A DNA stretch of 64,000 bases from Pseudomonadota bacterium (lineage in GTDB: Bacteria; Pseudomonadota; Gammaproteobacteria; Steroidobacterales; Steroidobacteraceae): assembly GCA_021777555.1 (NCBI GenBank), contig JAJYDK010000004.1, forward strand, positions 1 through 64,000. The letters are read 5' to 3'. The position numbers and the translations under genes are program-made. This document shows positions 57,109 through 64,000 of the stretch, piece by piece. A model generated the notes under the pieces. The model had not been told where the DNA came from, ran no database searches, and was given only the letters and a program-made list of their open reading frames with translations. How positions within the stretch are numbered: position 1 is the stretch's first letter; each line of letters starts with the position of its first letter.

Positions 57109-57903
57109 TCATGCGATGGCGCGGATGACTCCGCCATCGACACGCAGCGCCGCGCCGGTGGTTGCGGAGGCCTGCGCACTGCACACGTAGGTGATCATCG
57201 CGGCGACCTCGGCGGTCGTGGCGAAGCGCTTGAGGATCGATGTCGGGCGCGCGCTCTGGAAGAACTCGCGCTCGACGGTCGCGGCATCCTTGCCGCTCGA
57301 GTGCGCCATCTGCGCCACGAACCGTCCAACGCCTTCGGAGGAGGTCGGCCCGGGAAGGACGCTGTTGACGGTCACCTGGGTGCCCGCGAGGGTCTCCGCC
57401 AGGCCGCGCGCCACGGCGAGCTGCGCGGTCTTGGTCACCCCGTAATGGATCATTTCCGTCGGGATCTGCAGGCCCGACTCGCTCGAGACGAAGACGATCC
57501 GGCCCCAGTTGCGGGAGCGCATTCCGCCCACATAATGGCGCGAGAGCCGCACGCCGCTGAGCACATTGGCCTCGAAGAAGCGCATCCAGTCGACGTCGGA
57601 GATGTCCTCGAAGGCTTTCGGCTCGAATATGCCCATGTTGTTCACGAGCACATCCACTTCGGGATGAGCGCGGATCACGGTCGCGCAGCCCTCCGCTGTG
57701 GCCACGTCCGCGGCAATGCCCTGGATGTCGGAGCGCGCGATGGACTGGCGCAGTAACGAGACGGCGGCCTCGACCCGCTCGCTCGTGCGGCCATTGACAA
57801 TGACCCGCGCGCCTTCCCGCGCCAGCGCTTCGGCGGTGGCGAACCCGATGCCCGCCGTGGAGCCGGTGACCAGTGCGACCTTCGAGGCAAGTCCTAGATC
57901 CAT
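57109..57903 (-). CDS. Short-chain dehydrogenase/reductase
   Basis: 264 residues from ATG 57903 (MDLGLASKVALVTG). Motifs: nucleotide binding GSTAGIGFATAEAL, NNMG, catalytic Ser in VSSESG and YGVTK. Classical SDR, NAD(P)-dependent; substrate unknown. It is convergent with garD and may form the end of the aldarate cluster, for example oxidising an alcohol released by the esterases, but no motif tells which. Confidence 0.83.
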   Translation of the reverse strand: MDLGLASKVALVTGSTAGIGFATAEALAREGARVIVNGRTSERVEAAVSLLRQSIARSDIQGIAADVATAEGCATVIRAHPEVDVLVNNMGIFEPKAFEDISDVDWMRFFEANVLSGVRLSRHYVGGMRSRNWGRIVFVSSESGLQIPTEMIHYGVTKTAQLAVARGLAETLAGTQVTVNSVLPGPTSSEGVGRFVAQMAHSSGKDAATVEREFFQSARPTSILKRFATTAEVAAMITYVCSAQASATTGAALRVDGGVIRAIA

Positions 57904-58048
57904 GAGCGTTCGCCTTGCTGTGAGCCTGTCCGCCACGCTATCCGATCGGCGCACCGCCTGGAATCCGCTATTCGGGGGAGACTTCAGATGCGCCGGCGCG
58001 AGCGTTGCCTGAAGGGTGCGCCGCCACGGATCCTTTCGCTCCCCGGAC

Positions 58049-58657
58049 TCAGAACGGGATCCGCGTGAAGACGAACGCGCCCCAGAAGAGCAGCTCCCTG
58101 CGGGTGCGGGTCGTGTAGTGCAGCAGCGCGAGCAGCGCGAGGATGCCGAGATTGATCGCGGTGCCCGCGAGGACGCCCACTCCGAGCTTGTCGCCGATCA
58201 GGTCGCACGCCGCGGAGCCGAAGCTGTTGGCGAGAAGGGCCGCCAGCCAGTAGAACCGCTCGTCCCGGGGATCCTCGATCGAGTCACAGCGGATCGCGCC
58301 GCGGCGGGCGCGCCAGGTCGCAAGAGCGGCCCCCAGGCACAGGAGGAGGGCGCCCGTCCCGGCGAGGTTGCCCCAGTGAAGCGCCCGGTCGATGCTGTCG
58401 GAAATCTCGGCGCCGGCAGCGGAGGTGGCGAGGATCAGGATCCAGTACAGCCCGGGATGGAATCGCTTCGCTTTGAGTTGAGCGAACAGCAGCGCCGCGG
58501 TGACCCCGAGCGCGACAATGAGCGCGAGCACGTAGCCCAAGCCCAGGGTGATCGACAGCAGATCACCGGTCAGGTCGCCGGCAGTCGTCGTGATGACCTT
58601 CAGCATCCAGAACGAAAGGGTGATTGTGGCGACTTTGCTGGTCTTTTCGGTCGTCAT
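58049..58657 (-). CDS. COG4705 membrane-anchored protein, apparently shortened at the C-terminus
   Basis: 202 residues from ATG 58657 with about six membrane segments. Repeated family motifs: FWMLKVITTTAGDLTGDLL, FYWLAALLANSFGSAACDLIGD, and LFWGAFVFTRIPF. In the family the last is normally followed by a GATLGD-type segment; here a stop comes right after FTRIPF, and neither other frame restores it. Function unknown. Divergent from the small gene at 58799. Confidence 0.65.
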   Translation of the reverse strand: MTTEKTSKVATITLSFWMLKVITTTAGDLTGDLLSITLGLGYVLALIVALGVTAALLFAQLKAKRFHPGLYWILILATSAAGAEISDSIDRALHWGNLAGTGALLLCLGAALATWRARRGAIRCDSIEDPRDERFYWLAALLANSFGSAACDLIGDKLGVGVLAGTAINLGILALLALLHYTTRTRRELLFWGAFVFTRIPF

Positions 58658-58798
58658 GGGGTTCGGCACGAGGGGCAGTGATTCGCCTGCGCGAGTATCG
58701 CGTCGATACCGGCGTGAAGCCAGTGGCGATGCGGCCGGCAACGCCGCGGCCTGATGAGGCATGGCGCGCCCGCCCGCCCATCCGTTACACTTCGCGCC

Positions 58799-59092
58799 AT
58801 GAAGGGTGCGACTTTGGCCATCATCGCGGCGGGACTGAGCGTCATCGTGATCGCGCTCGCATTTCATCTCGAGCTCAGTGCCCGCTCGCGGGCCTACAGC
58901 GAGCTGCGCGGGCTGAACGCCAGGACGACCACCGATCTCGATGATCACCGGATCAGCCGCTCACAGGCCGCCGCCCTCGAGCAGCGGATCAGCCTGGCGC
59001 GGCTGCAGATCGAGAGGAACGATGTGCTCGGCGCGCAGGAGCAGCTCGAGCGCGTCAAAGCCGACCTCGAGGCCGATACGCGCGCGGCGTGA
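58799..59092 (+). CDS. Small membrane-anchored coiled-coil protein
   Basis: 97 residues: one N-terminal membrane helix (LAIIAAGLSVIVIALAFHL), then a heptad-rich region (RSRAYSELRGLNARTTTDLD, AALEQRISLARLQIERNDVL, GAQEQLERVKADLEADTRAA) predicted to be coiled coil. No family recognised. The alanyl-tRNA editing gene starts about 34 bp downstream, so they may be in one operon. Confidence 0.55.
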   Translation: MKGATLAIIAAGLSVIVIALAFHLELSARSRAYSELRGLNARTTTDLDDHRISRSQAAALEQRISLARLQIERNDVLGAQEQLERVKADLEADTRAA

Positions 59093-59125
59093 GTTCTCTT
59101 CTCGCGCCGCCCAGGGGCAGATCGC

Positions 59126-59839
59126 CTGAGCACTGAGCTTCTGTTCCGGGACGATGCCTATCTCAAGAGCGCCACGGCGCGCGTCCTCGGGGTGAGCGAG
59201 CGCGGCATCGAGCTCGATCGCACGATCTTCTATCCCCTCGGGGGAGGGCAGCCCGGCGACAGCGGCGTGTTCGTGCGCGAGAGCGGCGAGCGGATTGCGA
59301 TCGCCGATACCCGCAAGGGGGAGGGGCCCGGGAGCGTGGTGCACATTCCCGCCCCGGAATCGCCCCGCCCCGAGCCTGGCGAGCGGCTCACGCTCGAACT
59401 CGACTGGGATCGCCGCTACGCGCTCATGCGCCTGCACACCGCGCTCCATCTGCTCTCTTGCGTGGTGGTCGCGCCGGTGTCGGGCGGGAATATCGCTCCC
59501 GAAAAAGCGCGCCTCGACTTCGACATCGACATGAGCCTGCTCGATGCCGAGCACATCACGCGCGAGACGAACGCCCTGATCGCTACGGGTGTTGCCACCG
59601 AAACGGTGTGGGTCACGGACGAGGAGCTCGATGCTCAGCCGCAGCTCGTGAAGACCATGAGCGTGCAGCCACCGCGCGGCGTTGGCCGCGTGCGGCTGCT
59701 CAAGATACCGGGCATCGACCTGCAGCCCTGCGGCGGCACGCACGTACGCAACATCGCCGAGATCGGCGGCATTCGCGTCACGCGCATCCGCAGTGAAGGC
59801 AAGCACAACAAGCGTGTGGAGATCGTGCTCGCGCCCTGA
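59126..59839 (+). CDS. AlaX-type alanyl-tRNA editing protein
   Basis: 237 residues. Cuts serine or glycine wrongly attached to tRNA-Ala. Zinc/editing motifs: RLHTALHLLS (HxxxH) and LQPCGGTHVRN (CxxxH). The family N-terminus (TELLFRDDAYLKSATARV) is in frame only from a CTG at 59126 (GGGG upstream); no ATG, GTG or TTG lies between it and the upstream stop. A GTG at 59192 would lose conserved residues. I favour the CTG start. Confidence 0.82.
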   Translation: MSTELLFRDDAYLKSATARVLGVSERGIELDRTIFYPLGGGQPGDSGVFVRESGERIAIADTRKGEGPGSVVHIPAPESPRPEPGERLTLELDWDRRYALMRLHTALHLLSCVVVAPVSGGNIAPEKARLDFDIDMSLLDAEHITRETNALIATGVATETVWVTDEELDAQPQLVKTMSVQPPRGVGRVRLLKIPGIDLQPCGGTHVRNIAEIGGIRVTRIRSEGKHNKRVEIVLAP

Positions 59840-59984
59840 GTGCTGACCGCGAGGTGTTCCGGGCGAAGTAAGCTGCACACAACGGTCCGGTTTTCATTGG
59901 TGACCGGGGCCTCTGGCGCCGGAACTCGCGCTTATCCCGTGCGGGAGCTTGCCCGCCATGCAGAACCCTTGACGAGGAGTTGCT

Positions 59985-60015
59985 TATTAAAGGATATAGA
60001 TAGTATCCTTAAATA
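59985..60015. promoter_or_regulatory. AT-rich inverted repeat upstream of the Fic gene
   Basis: The arms TATTAAAGGATA (59985-59996) and TATCCTTAAATA (60004-60015) pair at 11 of 12 positions. TATTAAAGG recurs at 60026-60034. The AT-rich tract stands out from its GC-rich surroundings and ends just before the ATG at 60044, so it is a probable promoter-operator. The C-terminal winged-helix of the Fic protein could bind it. Confidence 0.5.
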
Positions 60016-60043
60016 ATATTATCGCTATTAAAGGCTTCTCCGG

Positions 60044-61273
60044 ATGAGGAAGTCTGACCTCCATCCTTCGCTCAGAGCCAAGGCCGTATCGGTTCCGGGG
60101 CACTCCGGATGCTATGCCGTCGTTCCGCCCGACCCGGCGTTCTTTCCGATCGCTTCAGCTCTCCTGCCGTTGGCTCACCGTGAAATGCAGGTGCTTGCCG
60201 ATGCCATGACTTCTGCCCCGCACTACGCGGATTTGCTCATCCATATGCTCAGCCGGCGGGAAGCGGTGGATAGCAGCCAGATCGAAGGGACACATACCCA
60301 GTTCGATGAGCTGCTGTTGCACGAAATAGAGGCCGGAACGTCTGACGCGGTGTCAGATGCGGATGCCGACCTGACCCTGAGCTATCTCCACGCGTACATG
60401 CTGGGCGTCGCCGAGGTAAGGACGAAGGGAGCTGATGCGCTGAACACCCGCCTCATCAGTACGCTGCATCGCGAGCTCATGACCGGGGATTCCCGCGCGG
60501 TCCCGGGAAAATTTCGCGAGGTCCAGAACTACATCGGTGGATTGAAGATGGAGAACGCCCGCTTCATCCCACCGCCGCCCGCGGAAGTACCACGGCTGAT
60601 GGCTGGATTCGATCGGCTCATCCGTAACGAACCCGATCCCAAGAGTCACGTCAGTCACGGTGTGCTCTCCCGCGCTGCGATTGTTCACGCCTATTTTGAG
60701 GCCGTTCATCCGTTCGTCGATGGCAACGGCCGCGTAGGGCGGATGCTGCTTCCCCTGATGTTCCTCGCCGACGGGGACCCGCCGATTCATCTGGCAACTT
60801 TCCTCAAGGTCCGCCAACGGGAATATTACGATGCTCTTCTGGCAGTGCAGATGAAATTGCGCTGGTCGGACTGGGTCCAGTTGTTTCTCGAATGCACGAT
60901 AGCCTCGTGTCGCCACGCGGTGCATCTGCTGCGCGAGCTGCGAAGTATCGCCGACCAGTGGCGCGAACGTCTCGAGGAACGCCGCATCCGCAAGCATGCT
61001 GCAGTGTGGCGTCTCGCCGAGCTCCTGCTCGGTCAGCCTGTGGTTACGGTCAATGCACTGGTTCAACGGTTGAATGTTTCCTTCCCGGCCGCGAATGCCG
61101 CCGTTGCCGTGCTGGTGGACATGGACGTACTCAGAATAAAGGGATCGAAGCGGCGCCATCGGGCTTTTCACGCCCATCAGGTCATGAACATCCTGCATAC
61201 TGGAATCGATGCGGTACTGGAGGATGTATCGACGCTTCATGACTATGGAGTCGGAGCTGCCCGTCGAATTTGA
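60044..61273 (+). CDS. Fic-domain protein with C-terminal winged-helix
   Basis: 409 residues. The Fic active-site motif is HPFVDGNGRVGR from residue 222, which AMPylates (or otherwise nucleotidylates) target proteins. The inhibitory helix motif S77-xxx-E81-G82 (SSQIEGT) is N-terminal, making it a class II self-inhibited Fic. A C-terminal winged-helix-like region (VVTVNALVQRLNVSFPAANAAVAVL) suggests DNA binding and autoregulation. It lies in a low-GC islet with a VapBC pair near tRNA-Leu. Confidence 0.9.
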   Translation: MRKSDLHPSLRAKAVSVPGHSGCYAVVPPDPAFFPIASALLPLAHREMQVLADAMTSAPHYADLLIHMLSRREAVDSSQIEGTHTQFDELLLHEIEAGTSDAVSDADADLTLSYLHAYMLGVAEVRTKGADALNTRLISTLHRELMTGDSRAVPGKFREVQNYIGGLKMENARFIPPPPAEVPRLMAGFDRLIRNEPDPKSHVSHGVLSRAAIVHAYFEAVHPFVDGNGRVGRMLLPLMFLADGDPPIHLATFLKVRQREYYDALLAVQMKLRWSDWVQLFLECTIASCRHAVHLLRELRSIADQWRERLEERRIRKHAAVWRLAELLLGQPVVTVNALVQRLNVSFPAANAAVAVLVDMDVLRIKGSKRRHRAFHAHQVMNILHTGIDAVLEDVSTLHDYGVGAARRI

Positions 61274-61419
61274 GTCACGCCGATACGGTTGAGCTCCCGC
61301 GCGTGCTTGCGATCATGGAGAAGTATCGCGCACAGGAGGGCGCGTGGTATTGGACGCCAGCGCCACTTCTGGAGAGTCTGGCGAGTGCAGGGCGCCGGAT
61401 CGCCGAATGGCGTTCATGA
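61270..61419 (+). pseudogene. 49-codon ORF resembling a 3-hydroxyacyl-CoA dehydrogenase C-terminus
   Basis: A TTG in a TTGA overlap with the fic stop opens a 49-codon frame. The stretch WYWTPAPLLESLASAGRRI resembles the extreme C-terminus of 3-hydroxyacyl-CoA dehydrogenases (typically ...PAPLLxxLAxxGR). Nothing else of that protein is visible here. It is either a remnant of a gene lost during insertion of this islet, or a small gene translated with fic. Confidence 0.4.
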
Positions 61420-61464
61420 CTCGGCCGTCGGTTCCTGCTCGAGGACCCATCGCCGTAATCTCAA

Positions 61465-61908
61465 TTATTCCGTGAGGTCACTCAGAAGCGCCGTCTCGAT
61501 CAGTGGCACTGACTGCCAGAGCTTGTCGTTCGTGATCGCGAGCGTTGCGCCGGCTCTAAGGCCAGTGGCGAGCTGAATGGAGTCTGGCGTGCGCAGCTTC
61601 TGTCGCGCGCGCAGAGCCGCTGCATCCAGCAGAATCTCTCTCGAGATGGGGATGAGCTCAAGATGGGGAAAGTAATCGAGGAGCACCTCGTAATCATCGG
61701 CGACGTCTTGTCTGCCCAGTTGCAGTGGCCGCACGGTCAGCTCGAGCAGGGTCAGCTCTGAGGCGACTGCGCGAAACCTGCCTTCCTCGAGATTTTCGAT
61801 TACATGGGCCGCTGGCGGGCCAAACCCCGGGTGCTCCTCCAAATGATAGATCCAGACACAGGTATCGATCAGGATCCGCTTGTGGCCGCCGGGAAGCCTC
61901 GCGCTCAC
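61465..61908 (-). CDS. vapC: PIN-domain toxin VapC
   Basis: 147-residue endoribonuclease. PIN acidic residues: ILIDTCVWIYHLE, LTLLELTV, RTPDSIQLATGL and ITNDKLW. It would cleave tRNA or rRNA when free of antitoxin. It starts at 61908 with an ATGA overlap of the vapB stop. Family assignment is clear. Confidence 0.88.
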   Translation of the reverse strand: MSARLPGGHKRILIDTCVWIYHLEEHPGFGPPAAHVIENLEEGRFRAVASELTLLELTVRPLQLGRQDVADDYEVLLDYFPHLELIPISREILLDAAALRARQKLRTPDSIQLATGLRAGATLAITNDKLWQSVPLIETALLSDLTE

Positions 61909-62132
61909 CAGGATTCGCGCTCATCCTGAAGATAGGCTTCCGCTCCCTGCCACACATCCCGGTGGAGCCCGGCCATGTGCTTGGCGAACTTCTTCGGTTT
62001 CGCGACGATGACGACGCGGTCAGGCTTGCTTAGTACGAGTAGCTCGTCGCCGGCTGAAAGACCCATCGCCTCTCGGGCCTTCCGCGGTATCACAATCTGG
62101 AACTTGCTGCTCAGCGTGACGGTCGCGGCCAT
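61905..62132 (-). CDS. vapB: AbrB/SpoVT-type antitoxin VapB
   Basis: 75 residues from the ATG at 62132. A swapped-hairpin AbrB DNA-binding domain (TVTLSSKFQIVIPRKAREAM, LSAGDELLVL) is followed by a C-terminal toxin-binding tail (HRDVWQGAEAYLQDERESW). A perfect inverted repeat just upstream fits autoregulation. Coupled to vapC by ATGA. Confidence 0.88.
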   Translation of the reverse strand: MAATVTLSSKFQIVIPRKAREAMGLSAGDELLVLSKPDRVVIVAKPKKFAKHMAGLHRDVWQGAEAYLQDERESW

Positions 62133-62144
62133 GGTGTAGCGCTC

Positions 62145-62174
62145 GGTAAAGTGAAATACTATTATCACTTTACC
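62145..62174. promoter_or_regulatory. Perfect 10-bp inverted repeat, probable VapB operator
   Basis: GGTAAAGTGA (62145-62154) and TCACTTTACC (62165-62174) are exact reverse complements around a 10-bp AT-rich spacer, ending 13 bp before the vapB ATG on the minus strand. VapB dimers normally repress their own operon through such repeats. Confidence 0.72.
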
Positions 62175-62268
62175 ACGTTCCAGGGCAACGAAAACGCGAG
62201 AGCGGTTTGAATTTCCCCCGCACCGCCCCGATCAACCCCTGCTAGGATGACGCGGTCTTCCGGCCGAG

Positions 62269-62300
62269 AACAAAATCAATGGGCCGGCCGCGGCCGGCCC
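62269..62300 (-). terminator. Probable terminator of tRNA-Leu
   Basis: GGGCCGGCCGCGGCCGGCCC (62281-62300) is a perfect palindrome. Read on the minus strand, downstream of the tRNA, it is followed by ATTGATTTTGTT, a T-rich tail. Good candidate for an intrinsic terminator, although the loop is very tight. Confidence 0.55.
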
Positions 62301-62372
62301 CCCGAGGCTTGCACGATGCCCCGGAAATCACCTGCAGAATGGAACTTAAGCTATTGAAAGAAAACGAAAATC

Positions 62373-62457
<85 letters not shown>

Positions 62458-62526
62458 AGGGTCGCTCGGCATGAGTGCCTCGCTGGCGAGGCGGCGAAAT
62501 CTACGCATGGCCATGAGAGCTGTCAA

Positions 62527-64000
62527 TTGAAAACCCGCCGAAGCAAATTCGGACGCCGGGACCGGCCCGACCAGGGGACCGGAAAGCGCTCCTCCGCCGG
62601 CAGCCCTCAGACAACGCACCGCCGGCAGGGGCGAGGCGGGGGAGGCGCCGAGGGTCCCGGCGCGCAGGCCTCGGGGCACAAACGCCACGCCAAATCCGAG
62701 CCCGGATCCCGCGGGTCCGCCCGCACCGGCGCCACCGCCGAGGGCGTGGTGAGCGCGCATCGCGCCGGCTACGGGTTCCTGCGCGTTGAGGGGATGAAGG
62801 ACAGCGTATTTCTCCCGCCCCCGCAGATGCGCGGCGTGATGCACGGGGATCGGCTTCGCGTGCGGCTGACCCGCGATGCGGACAATCGCTGGTCGGGCAC
62901 CGTCGAGGACATCCTCGAGCATGCGGTCAACGCATTTCTCGGCACGGTCGAGATCCACGGACGCAGCGCCTGGGTGACGGCCGCGGATCGGCGCCTGCAG
63001 CTGCGGTGCGCCGTCTCGCATGAGGCGCTGAACGGAGCGCGTCATGGAGATTGGGTGATCGCCCGCATCACCCGGCGCGGGACCGGGGAGCAGGCCTCAC
63101 ACGCCCAGATCGAGAAGCGCCTGGATCCGGACCGTCCGGTCGAGCTCGCCACGGAAACCGCCATTGCCCGATTCGGCCTGCCCCATGAGTTTCCGGCGGC
63201 GGCGCTTCGCGAGGCGCAAGCCTGGGGGGATCGGATCGATCCGCGCGAGGCGCAAGGGCGCGAAGACCTGCGCACTCTGCCTCTCGTGACCATCGACGGC
63301 GAGGACGCGCGCGATTTCGATGACGCCGTTTATGCCGAGCCGCATCCGGCGGGGTATCGCCTGATCGTTGCGATCGCCGACGTCAGCCACTACGTCCGGC
63401 CGGATACGTCTGTGGATGCCGAAGCGCTCACACGCGGCACCTCGGTCTACTTTCCGACGCGTGTCCTGCCAATGCTTCCAACGGCATTGTCCGATCACTT
63501 GTGCTCGCTGGCCCCCCGGGTGGATCGGCTGTGCTTCGCGGCCGACATGGTGATCAGCAAGAGCGGCGCGTTGCGCAGCGCGAGATTCTATCCCGCCGTC
63601 ATGCGCTCGGCGGCCCGTCTGACGTATGGACAGGCCAACGCGGCACTGTTCGAAGGGAAGCCCGCCGCGCGAAGCGAGCTGGGTGCGCTGTTGGAGCCGC
63701 TGCTCGTGCTCGTCGAGGTGTATCACGCTTTGCACAAGGCGCGCAGCCGCCGCGGCGCGCTCGATTTCGATGCGCCCGAAGCGGAGCTCGTGATCGATCC
63801 GGCCGAGCGGGTGAAGGCCGTCGAGCTGCGCGTGCGCAACGATGCGCACCGGCTCATCGAGGAGTGCATGATCCTCGCGAACGTGGCGGTGGCGCACGCG
63901 CTCGATACCTCCCGCACGCCCACCCTGTACCGGGTCCACGGCGAGCCCGAGGCCGAGAAGCTCGAGCGCCTCACGAGCACGCTCGCGGCACTGAATATCG
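62527..64000 (+). CDS. rnr: Ribonuclease R, N-terminal part (cut by window edge)
   Basis: Open from TTG 62527 to the right edge (491 codons). A basic low-complexity N-terminus (about 70 residues of Arg/Gly/Pro) precedes the cold-shock domains (EGVVSAHRAGYGFLRVEG, VFLPPPQMRGVMHGDRL), then the RNB catalytic domain (TIDGEDARDFDDAVYAE, with the metal-binding Asp residues, and VAIADVSHYVRPDT). A processive 3'-5' exoribonuclease for structured RNA. No ATG is in frame near the start. The usual N-terminal helix-turn-helix of E. coli RNase R is not evident here. Confidence 0.92.
   Translation, partial: MKTRRSKFGRRDRPDQGTGKRSSAGSPQTTHRRQGRGGGGAEGPGAQASGHKRHAKSEPGSRGSARTGATAEGVVSAHRAGYGFLRVEGMKDSVFLPPPQMRGVMHGDRLRVRLTRDADNRWSGTVEDILEHAVNAFLGTVEIHGRSAWVTAADRRLQLRCAVSHEALNGARHGDWVIARITRRGTGEQASHAQIEKRLDPDRPVELATETAIARFGLPHEFPAAALREAQAWGDRIDPREAQGREDLRTLPLVTIDGEDARDFDDAVYAEPHPAGYRLIVAIADVSHYVRPDTSVDAEALTRGTSVYFPTRVLPMLPTALSDHLCSLAPRVDRLCFAADMVISKSGALRSARFYPAVMRSAARLTYGQANAALFEGKPAARSELGALLEPLLVLVEVYHALHKARSRRGALDFDAPEAELVIDPAERVKAVELRVRNDAHRLIEECMILANVAVAHALDTSRTPTLYRVHGEPEAEKLERLTSTLAALNI

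Noticed and set aside
57381-57400. GGTGCCCGCGAGGGT as an attachment-site copy of the tRNA-Leu 3' end
   Set aside because: Matches the tRNA end only over about eight contiguous bases and lies inside the SDR gene.

Overview
High-GC bacterial DNA, most likely gammaproteobacterial. A tRNA-Leu(CAG) gene lies next to rnr, a common gammaproteobacterial pairing, and there are TonB receptors, hopanoid genes and PQQ dehydrogenases. Genus cannot be read from the sequence. Non-ATG starts, especially TTG, are frequent. The window is almost fully coding: about 57 genes, of which two (at the left and right edges) run off the window.

1-20.8 kb: periplasmic alcohol oxidation. A cut-off AcoR-type sigma-54 activator is divergent from the glutathione-dependent formaldehyde genes frmA-gfa. 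Next is a PQQ dehydrogenase with the lanthanide-type Asp-Tyr-Asp motif, a MoxJ-like binding protein fused to ankyrin repeats, a cytochrome c, a PQQ-system binding protein and a YVTN beta-propeller. A NitT/TauT-type ABC importer (minus strand) and a PedC-type ABC exporter pair (plus) follow. Then come a TonB receptor, a second lanthanide-type PQQ dehydrogenase with its cytochrome c, and a full-length AcoR-type activator. The second dehydrogenase has an excellent -24/-12 promoter, and a near-palindrome upstream of it recurs upstream of frmA. This suggests one regulon for alcohol oxidation and aldehyde disposal.

20.8-38.9 kb: hopanoid supercluster. Minus strand: hpnI-hpnJ-hpnK-hpnL plus a ferritin-like gene. 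Plus strand: idi-hpnH-ispA-sqs-shc-hpnG-hpnA, then hpnB and a phosphopantetheinyl transferase. Isoprenoid supply, squalene synthesis by a single eukaryotic-like synthase (no hpnCDE here), cyclisation, side-chain addition and head-group modification are all present. An outer-membrane barrel and an M28 peptidase are interleaved.

39.2-58 kb: housekeeping genes (sixA, a beta-hydroxyacid dehydrogenase, DUF3565), then a LysR-controlled aldarate locus: TonB receptor, YVTN protein, UxuA-family dehydratase, kdgD, 2-oxoglutarate-semialdehyde dehydrogenase, MFS transporter, gudD, a tannase-family esterase, a Tat-exported type-B carboxylesterase, garD and an SDR. Together these give a complete route from D-glucarate or galactarate to 2-oxoglutarate. 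The two secreted esterases suggest that the natural substrates are esters, such as plant galloyl- or hydroxycinnamoyl-aldarates.

58-64 kb: a COG4705 membrane protein, a small anchored coiled-coil protein, an AlaX-type editing protein, then a small islet (Fic protein, 49-codon ORF, VapBC) lying against the 3' end of tRNA-Leu, and the start of rnr.
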